DNA of 64,000 nucleotides from Sabulibacter ruber (GTDB taxonomy: Bacteria > Bacteroidota > Bacteroidia > Cytophagales > Hymenobacteraceae): contig NZ_JAFFID010000004.1 in the NCBI RefSeq assembly GCF_017355955.1, forward strand, positions 309,390 through 373,389. Reading direction: 5' to 3'. Position 1 is the stretch's first letter, and each line of letters starts with the position of its first letter. The position numbers were made by a program, and so were the translations under genes. The notes under the pieces are model-generated. The model saw nothing but the letters and a program-made list of their open reading frames with translations, made no database searches and was not told the origin of the DNA. Shown in pieces: positions 1 through 7,493 of the stretch.

Positions 1-1088
1 AGAAGTATTTGTCTGATAATCAGCTAGGTTCTGATTATTTTAACGATGATATTTGGCTTGATAAGCTTCAAGCTGTCCAACATGAAATTCTTAAGCAGTT
101 AATAGATCGGAAGAACTTAAAGGATTACTTTGCAAGTAATGTTCAGACCGATCCCTTGATTTTGACACACGATGGTTTTGTGATTTCCGGAAATAGAAGG
201 CTCTGTACCATGAGAGAATTATATTTTAACTCGCCTAAAGGTCATGAAAAGTATAGAAACTTTGAACGAGTAAGAGTTGTTATTTTGCCCAAATGTACTG
301 AAGAGGAAATAGAATATATAGAAGACTTTCTGGAGCAGCAGCAAGACATTAAAGATGAGTTTACTTGGATAAACAAAGCTTTAGGTTTTAAGAGAAGATT
401 GGATAAGCATGGCTATAATTCTGCGGTTCTAGCTGAGAAGTCTGGATTCAAGAAGAGTGATATTGATTCATACTTGCAACAACTTAATATTGCTCAGAGC
501 TTTTTAGAAGACATTGGTAAGCCTGATAATTACGACTTGATAGAGAAGGATAATTTCGCCTTTATTGAAATAGAGAAAGGAAGAAAAGCGCTTAAAAATA
601 ACAGTTCTAAGAAGGATTTGTTTCAAAAACTGTCATTTGTAGTACTCAAGAACCAGGATAAAATTACTGGTAGGATGTACAGCAATATACCCCTAATACA
701 GCAGAATCTTTTAGAAATAGAAGAAGAGATTAAACTAGAGTTTGCAGATCGATTAGCAGAAGTTAAGGCTAATAATGTCGATTTCAATTTATTTGACGAT
801 AATACATTATTTCCAGACAACACAATAGATACTTTACGATTGCTTGAAATTCCTGATATACAGGACGAAGTATTTGAGATTATTAAGGATAAACTAAGTG
901 AAGTTAAGAACTTAAAGGAAGAGACAAATAGAAAGAAACAAGTTCTGAAAAAAGTAAAGGAAGCAGCTACAGCATTAACCGAGGCTAATAATATTAGAAC
1001 GTCAGAGTCTGATAAAGCGGGTATTCTAACGCAAATAGCAAATATTGAAAAGGTTCTTGTGCAACTTAAAGAGTGGGCAAGTAAATGA
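1..1088 (+). CDS. ParB/Srx-like domain protein (5' end outside window)
   Basis: The reading frame is open to the left edge, so the true start lies upstream; the TTG at position 9 is probably internal. The visible N-terminal part (TDPLILTHDGFVISGNRR, about residues 47-64 counted from that TTG) matches the conserved ParB/sulfiredoxin-fold box, with GNRR in place of the GxRR nucleotide-binding motif. The remainder is helical and charged, with a likely coiled coil over the last 70 residues. Relatives act either as DNA-binding CTPases or nucleases (ParB) or as regulators in modification and defence systems (DndB-like). The stop overlaps the start of the SNF2 gene by 4 bp (ATGA), so the two are translationally coupled. 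The function is inferred; the nucleotide chemistry cannot be deduced. Confidence 0.7.
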   Translation, partial: KYLSDNQLGSDYFNDDIWLDKLQAVQHEILKQLIDRKNLKDYFASNVQTDPLILTHDGFVISGNRRLCTMRELYFNSPKGHEKYRNFERVRVVILPKCTEEEIEYIEDFLEQQQDIKDEFTWINKALGFKRRLDKHGYNSAVLAEKSGFKKSDIDSYLQQLNIAQSFLEDIGKPDNYDLIEKDNFAFIEIEKGRKALKNNSSKKDLFQKLSFVVLKNQDKITGRMYSNIPLIQQNLLEIEEEIKLEFADRLAEVKANNVDFNLFDDNTLFPDNTIDTLRLLEIPDIQDEVFEIIKDKLSEVKNLKEETNRKKQVLKKVKEAATALTEANNIRTSESDKAGILTQIANIEKVLVQLKEWASK

Positions 1089-2845
1089 TCTTGATTAGCT
1101 ATGATGAAATAAGACAGTTTTGTGTAATTGAATCGGATGACATAAAGTGGGATTCAATAAAAGTCTTGTTTGCAGAACTTTCTTCTGAAAGTACTGTTTC
1201 TTCGAACCAAGTCTTAATTCCTTGGTACTCCTTTATTTCTAACCTAAGGTCTGTAAACTATATTGCTAACCAGTATAAGGTTCAAGTTGAGTTTACTAAA
1301 GAAGCTAGAGAATTATTATCAATTTCCTTAAATAGAAGAAATTCATTCATTAATTCAGCAACTTCGAAAGTAGCAAGTGAAGCGGAAGTTCAAGCAAAGC
1401 TAGATGCGCTTGGATTTAAGAGGACTTTAAAAAGTTATCAGCTGAAGAATGTAGCAAAGTTACTGAGGTTACATGCTGGTGCTACCTTTTCAGTTCCTGG
1501 TGCTGGTAAAACCACTGAAGCTATTGCTTATTATCTCCTTAAAAGAACAACACAAAAATTATTAGTAATATGTCCTAAAGTTGCTTTCCCTGCGTGGGAA
1601 GAGCAATTTATGGATTGCTTTGAAGAGCAAAGATTCTCTATCTTAAGGCTTACTGGAGGCCGGGAAAACATAAAGAAATCTTTACTGCTAGATAGAGATG
1701 TGTTTTTATTAACATATGACCAATTTATACTAGTTGCTGATCTTATTTCCAGGTTTCTTTCTAGCATTGAAGCTTTTTTGTTCCTTGATGAGAGTCATCG
1801 AATCAAAGGAGGTGATAGGAGCAGAAGAGGACAGGAAATCCAGTTGATTTCACACCTTCCAGTGGGAAAGTTAATTATGTCTGGAACTCCTATGCCTAAC
1901 TCACCAAGTGATTTGGTTCCACAATTCAAGTTTCTATTTCCTGAAGTTGAGGATGTTGATGATGATTCGGTCATTGATAAAATACAAGGTATTTATGTAA
2001 GAACGACTAAGCAAGAACTTGGTCTAAAGGACCCCATTACTAAAATAGTATCTATACCATTTAATGAGCCACAGAGAAGTTTATACGATCTTGCAAGGAA
2101 AGAAGAACTAAGGAAAGCGCAATCCTTATCTAGGTATGATAAAGCTTATTTGAGAACTCTTGGAAGAAGTTACATGAGGCTATTGCAAATTGTAAGTAAT
2201 CCAGCTCTTCTAATTAAAAATAATCATTCTTACCCAGACTTGCTAAGGGAAGTGATAGAGTATGGAGACTCATCAAAAATTGAATATGTTGTAAAAAGGA
2301 CTAGGCAGTTAGTGAACAAGGGGAAAAAAGTTCTTATATGGTCAGGTTTTGTTGAGAATGTTGAACTAATATCACGAAAGCTTGCTGACTTAGGAGCTGA
2401 TTACCTGCATGGGGGTGTTGAAGCAGGTTCTGAAGATGAAGAAAATACCCGAGAACAGAAGGTGAAAAGGTTTCATGACGATTCTAAAGCAATGGTGTTA
2501 GTTGCAAATCCTGCGGCGTGTTCAGAAGGAATAAGCTTACATACTGCATGTAATTACGCTATTTATGTAGACAGGAATTATAATGCCGCCCAATATCTAC
2601 AGTCAAAGGATAGAATACATAGATTAGGATTGAAGCCAAATACTGATACTACCTATGAAATACTTCACACACCTGACTCCATTGATGTGGAAATTCATTC
2701 AAGGTTAGAGGCTAAGGTAAGAAGAATGGCTGATGTCCTGAATGATCCTTCACTTCATACAGAGGCTGAGTTTGCTGAGTTAGATGATTTAGGGTTTAAC
2801 TTTGATGATGCTGAGGCTTTTATCAAACACTTAAAGAGTAACTAA
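1085..2845 (+). CDS. SNF2-family helicase-like ATPase
   Basis: This is a two-lobed SF2 ATPase of the SNF2/RapA type, 586 residues long. Walker A is VPGAGKT (137-143), motif II is DESH (235-238) and motif III is SGT (266-268). The C-terminal lobe has ANPAACSEGISL near 474-485 and the arginine-finger motif QSKDRIHRLG at 506-515. About 115 residues precede the first helicase motif and carry no family signature I recognise. SNF2 proteins translocate on double-stranded DNA and do not usually unwind it; in prokaryotic defence loci they are common motor subunits. It overlaps the upstream ParB-like gene by 4 bp and the next gene starts on the base after its stop codon, so the three form one tight operon. 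The exact role is unknown. Confidence 0.92.
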   Translation: MILISYDEIRQFCVIESDDIKWDSIKVLFAELSSESTVSSNQVLIPWYSFISNLRSVNYIANQYKVQVEFTKEARELLSISLNRRNSFINSATSKVASEAEVQAKLDALGFKRTLKSYQLKNVAKLLRLHAGATFSVPGAGKTTEAIAYYLLKRTTQKLLVICPKVAFPAWEEQFMDCFEEQRFSILRLTGGRENIKKSLLLDRDVFLLTYDQFILVADLISRFLSSIEAFLFLDESHRIKGGDRSRRGQEIQLISHLPVGKLIMSGTPMPNSPSDLVPQFKFLFPEVEDVDDDSVIDKIQGIYVRTTKQELGLKDPITKIVSIPFNEPQRSLYDLARKEELRKAQSLSRYDKAYLRTLGRSYMRLLQIVSNPALLIKNNHSYPDLLREVIEYGDSSKIEYVVKRTRQLVNKGKKVLIWSGFVENVELISRKLADLGADYLHGGVEAGSEDEENTREQKVKRFHDDSKAMVLVANPAACSEGISLHTACNYAIYVDRNYNAAQYLQSKDRIHRLGLKPNTDTTYEILHTPDSIDVEIHSRLEAKVRRMADVLNDPSLHTEAEFAELDDLGFNFDDAEAFIKHLKSN

Positions 2846-3721
2846 ATGTTTTCTGTAAGTGTAATTTACTCCACAAGGGATTTCTTAAACTTCTTATTAG
2901 AATCCCATATAACACCAGAGAGGTTTGAGCAGACGTTTAAGAAATATCGCTACAGTAATCCTGAAAAAATTCTCCAAGTTGCCTTTAAATGTAACTGGAT
3001 CAGCTTAGATGGTGTAGGAACTTTATCGCTAAGTAAAAGGGGGAATGAGATAGCTGTTTTAGAGTACAGGGATGCTATTCTATTGCAGCTTGAAGATATG
3101 ATACTTAATTTTAATCCAACATGGGCTTCTCTGCTTCCCAAAGGGAGAGAGGAGGCAAAGCAGTTTCTGCCAGAAGATGTTTTCCAATGCTTTAAAGAAG
3201 CTGGCTTATTTGGTGTACTTAATGACAATTTAATTAAGTACTGGGATAGAATATCTATAGCATACAGAAGCTATAGTAATCAAAAAATGTTGGAAATAGG
3301 TAGGAAAGGGGAGCGCCTCAGTCTTGAATATGAAAGGCAAAGGACAAACGCTGCTCCATTATGGCAGTCATTAGAGTCTAATCTTTCAGGTTTTGATATT
3401 CTTTCAGTTGTTGATAGATCTTGTTCAGATAAGCTTAGTATAGAGGTCAAAAGCACTACTTCTAAGCTTGAATATGCTACATTTTATATCAGTAAAAATG
3501 AATGGGAAACAGCAGAAAATACAAAGAATTATTTGTTTCATTTATGGGTTCTTGAGCCTACACCAAACCTTTTTATAATAAGCAAAGATGCTATGTCTCA
3601 GCACATTCCACAAAACAATGGGAATGGAACTTGGCAGTCAGTAAATATTTCATTTAAAGCAGTATTATCTAATCCTATTCTAGTAGGTAACGAAGTGCAG
3701 AATCATGAAGTGTTGTGTTAA
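2846..3721 (+). CDS. DUF3883 (NOV C-terminal-like) protein with PD-(D/E)XK-like core
   Basis: The N-terminal 145 residues are helical and unrecognised. From about residue 150 the protein reads as a DUF3883 domain: GRKGERLSLEYE, then GFDI (Asp184), SIEVK (Glu200, Lys202), FYISKNEW and a closing strand FHLWVL. The D-x(n)-E-x-K pattern on paired strands is the hallmark of the PD-(D/E)XK nuclease fold, and the key residues are all present, so nuclease activity is plausible. DUF3883 domains are frequently next to or fused to helicases in defence loci. The ATG directly abuts the stop of the SNF2 gene, suggesting the protein works with that ATPase. It faces the DGQHR gene tail to tail across 100 bp with no clear terminator hairpin. 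Confidence 0.82.
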   Translation: MFSVSVIYSTRDFLNFLLESHITPERFEQTFKKYRYSNPEKILQVAFKCNWISLDGVGTLSLSKRGNEIAVLEYRDAILLQLEDMILNFNPTWASLLPKGREEAKQFLPEDVFQCFKEAGLFGVLNDNLIKYWDRISIAYRSYSNQKMLEIGRKGERLSLEYERQRTNAAPLWQSLESNLSGFDILSVVDRSCSDKLSIEVKSTTSKLEYATFYISKNEWETAENTKNYLFHLWVLEPTPNLFIISKDAMSQHIPQNNGNGTWQSVNISFKAVLSNPILVGNEVQNHEVLC

Positions 3722-3821
3722 CTAAAATTCCTGCTTAGTGATTACTAGGTATATTATTCTTTTACAGAAGTAATGTATTGATAATAAGTATTGCAATGCC
3801 TAGTTAGAGTTTAGGATATAA

Positions 3822-5561
3822 TTACTTTGAGAAATACTGATCATAAAGGTCATTGCCAAGTTCCGCCCAATGGCTTGATTTGTAATTTTCAAATTTGAAT
3901 GAATTAATTCCTTTTAATTTATTGGCATAATTTGTTATGTCATCCAATTTATTGTTTTCTATTAAACTTTTTAAAGCCGCTATAAAGCCGTTTATAACAG
4001 TTATTTTAACTACTCCGTCTCCGTTAGTTTTCCATCTTTCCTTATCGATCGCTTTTCTGAATGCCGCAAAAATTTTGTTAATCTCTGTCGCACAATAATC
4101 TATATACTCGGTTAAGACATTATCATCTGATCTATCTAGTAATTTTGTTTTGTTAGGGTTAGTCCAAACGGAGTATAAACTATCACTACCGCTAAATTTT
4201 ACTAATGGTTTGAGGCCATATGAAACAATTGAAGCGGTTTTAACCTTACCTTTGTCGTATGAATATAATTCAATTAGATTTTCAAGAGGCCCTGATTTTG
4301 CAAACCTATTGATTAACTCTTTTGCTATAGCAGTTCCTGAATATGGGTCTGTTATGAGCTCAATGGCTTGCCTTAGATCAGGCTTAGTCTTAGTTTGTTT
4401 GTCATTAATTTCAAGAAAAAGTTTGGCTTCAAACTTAGCTCTTTCTTTTTGTGTGGTGCCTTGTGGGTAGTAAATTGCTGTTACTAGTAAATTCTGTCTT
4501 TTTCTTAAACTTTTAATTTCGCTTTCTAAACTATCTTCTCTCTCATGGTATGCATAAAGCCTGTGTTGACCATCAATTATGCAGATAGAATTAAAAGTAT
4601 TAGGTAATGATATTAAAACTGGAGATGTTTTTGTGATTTTATCTACTTCGATTGTTTTCCTATCTGCACCTACAAATCTTGTGTCCTCTGAAAAGGTTGC
4701 TATTACATTATTAACGAAAACCCTTTTTTCTTCATTTAGGTAGTTTCTCATCGAAGTTACTTTCTTCTTATCAAGAGCCCTTTGATACAAAACTCCTCCA
4801 TCTACCCATCCATCTTTCCGTAAAACATAAGCTCTGCTAATAAGAGCTTCGGGATCAATGTAAAAAGTTACTACCTTATAACCTTTGCTAAAGGAACTAT
4901 GCGATTCTGGAAGAATAGTGCCAGGGTATTCATTTCCTGAGCTTAAGCTTGCTGTCAAAATGTTTTCTCCAATTTCATTGTAGTTAAGTCCTAAGAAATT
5001 AAGGACTTCAAATCTAGAAGACAATTTGATTGTGCTAGTTATTGCTAGTAAATAATGTAGAATGTGATATTCTAAAAATTTGATTTTATTTGATAATAAT
5101 TTTTTATGTTCTTCAGGAATGCTATTCTTTGAACAATAAAGAACAATGACTTTATAGTGCTCATTCGTGTAGCTGGTATTCTTAATTGATTTAAATTCTT
5201 TATATGTTGTTTCAACCAAATCAATAAAATCTGAATTGTTGTCTACGATTTCATTGTACAGATAAAGTTTGTTCATTAGGTGTTTGCCTACCTTCTTCCC
5301 ATTAGTTTGTTCGCATACAATTAGAACATTTTCATATAGAAATAGATCGTCAATTTCTCCACTTCTACCCTTGAAATTGATTTCAATGTCATCGGAATTT
5401 ATTCTACTAAATCCTGCATCAGAGAATATGCTTCTAATTTGATTTATATATTTTTTTTGCTCTTTCTTTAGTTTTGCCTCAGCTGCTTTTCTTTTTTTCT
5501 CTTCAGCAGTTAAAGGTTTCTTTTTTGTCTTCGGTTTTTTCGAAATAATTCCTTTTATCAT
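3822..5561 (-). CDS. DGQHR-domain protein with N-terminal restriction-fold-like region
   Basis: The 579-residue protein has the diagnostic IIDGQHRLYAY motif (DGQHR at 330-334), placing it in the DGQHR/DndB-like branch of the ParB/Srx fold. Family members such as DndB regulate or accompany DNA phosphorothioation genes; no dnd sulfur-transfer genes are visible here. The first 40 residues are very lysine-rich. Residues 66-90 (EID at 69-71, then a hydrophobic strand and CEQT at 83-86) look like a restriction-endonuclease-type core in which the catalytic lysine is not in its usual place, so activity is doubtful. It is convergent with the ParB-like/SNF2/DUF3883 operon. Whether it belongs to the same system is inferred from proximity and from both loci encoding ParB/Srx-fold proteins. 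Confidence 0.82.
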   Translation of the reverse strand: MIKGIISKKPKTKKKPLTAEEKKRKAAEAKLKKEQKKYINQIRSIFSDAGFSRINSDDIEINFKGRSGEIDDLFLYENVLIVCEQTNGKKVGKHLMNKLYLYNEIVDNNSDFIDLVETTYKEFKSIKNTSYTNEHYKVIVLYCSKNSIPEEHKKLLSNKIKFLEYHILHYLLAITSTIKLSSRFEVLNFLGLNYNEIGENILTASLSSGNEYPGTILPESHSSFSKGYKVVTFYIDPEALISRAYVLRKDGWVDGGVLYQRALDKKKVTSMRNYLNEEKRVFVNNVIATFSEDTRFVGADRKTIEVDKITKTSPVLISLPNTFNSICIIDGQHRLYAYHEREDSLESEIKSLRKRQNLLVTAIYYPQGTTQKERAKFEAKLFLEINDKQTKTKPDLRQAIELITDPYSGTAIAKELINRFAKSGPLENLIELYSYDKGKVKTASIVSYGLKPLVKFSGSDSLYSVWTNPNKTKLLDRSDDNVLTEYIDYCATEINKIFAAFRKAIDKERWKTNGDGVVKITVINGFIAALKSLIENNKLDDITNYANKLKGINSFKFENYKSSHWAELGNDLYDQYFSK

Positions 5562-5740
5562 TTTGGTAAAAAGTTATTAATCAAACTATTGCTGTGTATA
5601 TAGCTAGTTCTTTAATAAAAGAAAGAGACTTAATTGATTAAGATTAATAAAGGTTGCAATATATGGAATATTATTGTATGTGCATATTTGGGGGTTTTGA
5701 TTTTTGTTAAACTGCAAGAATGTTAAGCTTCAATGACTAT

Positions 5741-6094
5741 CTAAGAAGCATTAGATTCTCCTATCTTTTTTATTAGCTCTAGTTTGACTACTTCAAAGAC
5801 TTCGTTTCCCAATTTCAACTCTCTCCTTACTCTGTTAAGGTAAGTTGTGTCTTTTATGATATTAGCTTTTCCAATGTTTTTTACAACAATGTTCTGTGCT
5901 GTTTTCTCTATACCCTTTGTCAGAATTGTCCAGTTGCTAATCATAATGTCTATGCTAGAATGATTAGAAGAATTCTGTACATGTTGAGTTACTTTGTATG
6001 TTGCTTCGCATTTGCATTCATCTTTATGCAAATGGCATTGTTGACAATAGTCAAGCTTTTCTTGTAACTTGGAATCTATAATTTGTTCTGACAT
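5741..6094 (-). CDS. Small Cys-rich hypothetical protein
   Basis: The 117-residue product has no family I recognise. Residues 17-29 read CQQCHLHKDECKC, with C17, C20, C27 and C29 plus H21/H23, a plausible small zinc site. The rest is polar and mostly helical with no signal peptide or membrane segment, so it is probably cytoplasmic. It lies 179 bp upstream of the DGQHR gene on the same strand and could be co-transcribed, although the gap is long for an operon. Its low-GC codon use matches the island. A DNA-binding accessory role would be a guess. Confidence 0.6.
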   Translation of the reverse strand: MSEQIIDSKLQEKLDYCQQCHLHKDECKCEATYKVTQHVQNSSNHSSIDIMISNWTILTKGIEKTAQNIVVKNIGKANIIKDTTYLNRVRRELKLGNEVFEVVKLELIKKIGESNAS

Positions 6095-6273
6095 TATATT
6101 TGCGAAGCTTACTTAGGTTTAGAAAGAAGTATTTCTTATAGTCCTATCAGGATGGATTGATAAGATTTGCAAAGATACCTGTTTACAGCTAGAGGTTCAC
6201 ATAAGAGTGATTATACATCCTTGTATTACTCCTTATTGTTACCCCAAGCAGCGTTATTAGTACAAATTATGCT

Positions 6274-7122
6274 TTATTGAGTAGGACCAGCATCAATCTT
6301 ATCTTCCAATGATGCTTCAAGATCATCTGGGAGTACTGAAAGAAGATCATATCCTGTGGCTGCTTCTATTGTATCCACTGTTGTCCTATAGCTTCCCCAA
6401 GAAGAATTAATTGAGTTTGTATTGGGGGTGTTTACTGCGATAACCCTTGTACTGGTTGTTATTCTATTCAAATCATCTTCACCTTCCGTTAAGACCACTA
6501 TCACCTTCCATATCTGACTAGGTACAGTGACTCTACCATTGTCCAAAGTGGTTTTAGCGCCATTGCTGCCAATACCTCCAACCCCATAGCTTCCCATGAT
6601 TACATAGACTTCATTACCTGCCTTAACTAAATCACGCGTGTAATCCTCCAGGTTAGCCCAGGATTGTTGATTGTTGTTTGGAGCCTGTGGAATCATGTTC
6701 GTCATAAGGAAGGTGGCAGAGTTATCCTCAATTGTTCTTGTCCTATCAGCAGATGGAGTATTGTGTCCTCTGTCAAAGCCACTTCCTGAGTAACTATTTG
6801 GGCTTACCTTATACCAACTAGAGGGTAAAGTATTGTCGGCTCTGAAATCATCCTGTCTAGGCGCACTGCCTATCCAATCTTGTGTAAGGTGCCAACTTAC
6901 CCAGTTTGGGGTTCCCCTGTCCCTGCTGTATGAGAGGGCATACTGAGGTTTCTCCATTAAGTAGTTGTTGGAGTTGTTTATGTCTGTGGTAGCGTTGCTT
7001 GGGTTGCCTAATACTAGGTGCTCATTAGCGATTAGATCTGGACTTTTGTCAGGGATCACTTCAGTTTCCTTACAACCTATGACAAAGATTAGAAGGAACA
7101 AATAACGGATATGTTTTTTCAT
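6274..7122 (-). CDS. DNA/RNA non-specific endonuclease lipoprotein (NUC1/DRGH family)
   Basis: This is a secreted nuclease of the beta-beta-alpha-metal (NUC1/Serratia) family. The N-terminus MKKHIRYLFLLIFVIGC is a lipoprotein signal with the acylated cysteine at 17. The catalytic box FDRGHNTPSADR (DRGH at 117-120, His120 the general base) is intact, as is the downstream TNMIPQAPNNNQQSW segment that supplies the metal-binding Asn. The 282-residue length is normal. Family enzymes cut DNA and RNA without sequence preference using Mg2+; the lipoprotein signal places this one outside the cytoplasm, so it may serve nutrient scavenging, biofilm DNA turnover or competition. It has its own upstream gap and does not obviously belong to an operon. 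No immunity gene is recognisable beside it. Confidence 0.9.
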   Translation of the reverse strand: MKKHIRYLFLLIFVIGCKETEVIPDKSPDLIANEHLVLGNPSNATTDINNSNNYLMEKPQYALSYSRDRGTPNWVSWHLTQDWIGSAPRQDDFRADNTLPSSWYKVSPNSYSGSGFDRGHNTPSADRTRTIEDNSATFLMTNMIPQAPNNNQQSWANLEDYTRDLVKAGNEVYVIMGSYGVGGIGSNGAKTTLDNGRVTVPSQIWKVIVVLTEGEDDLNRITTSTRVIAVNTPNTNSINSSWGSYRTTVDTIEAATGYDLLSVLPDDLEASLEDKIDAGPTQ

Positions 7123-7161
7123 TAAATGGTGTTTATGGATCCTGGGAAATTTTAAAGTTGA

Positions 7162-7485
7162 TCCACTGTATTACGTTTACTTAGAAAGTTTAATGCTGAA
7201 TCATTAAAGAATGGTGAAGAAAGGTTCGTAAAGGCAAGTGCAATTGATTTTGCAAAGCTAAAAGGAGCAATTAGGCCAACACTTTTTGAATGTTACTATA
7301 AGCTCTTAACATCCAGATTAGTACTAAAAAGCAATGATAAGGTAAGAGAAAGTATCATTTACTATCTTAAAACAGGTGTTGTTGCTTCTGAAAGAGAATA
7401 TTATTTGTACTATATTAGCTTTTTCATTGAACTCTATCAATGGTCTTTATCTAAATTATTACTCTTAAATTTTCTTCAACATTGA
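7162..7485 (+). pseudogene. Start-less ORF remnant (about 107 codons)
   Basis: After a TGA at 7159-7161 the frame stays open to TGA at 7483-7485, with no in-frame ATG. The translation looks like real protein (for example FVKASAIDFAKLKG, then IRPTLFECYYKLLTSRLV and YYLYYISFFIELYQWSL), is leucine/tyrosine-rich, and has the A/T-ending codon bias of the island. I read it as the 3' end of a gene whose 5' part was lost. It is helical and could be a fragment of a larger cytoplasmic protein; no family is recognised. Its end overlaps the leader of the following SBBP-repeat gene. It could be chance, or a gene starting at a rare codon. Confidence 0.35.
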
Positions 7486-7493
7486 ATAGTCTT

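Noticed and set aside
1..5561. Assignment to DISARM, BREX or Dnd
   Set aside because: No methyltransferase, PglX/PglZ or DndA/C/D/E-type gene is visible; only single domains are shared.
7482..7493. TTG start for the SBBP-repeat protein
   Set aside because: The ATG at 7494 gives a cleaner signal peptide; the TTG overlaps the preceding frame's stop.
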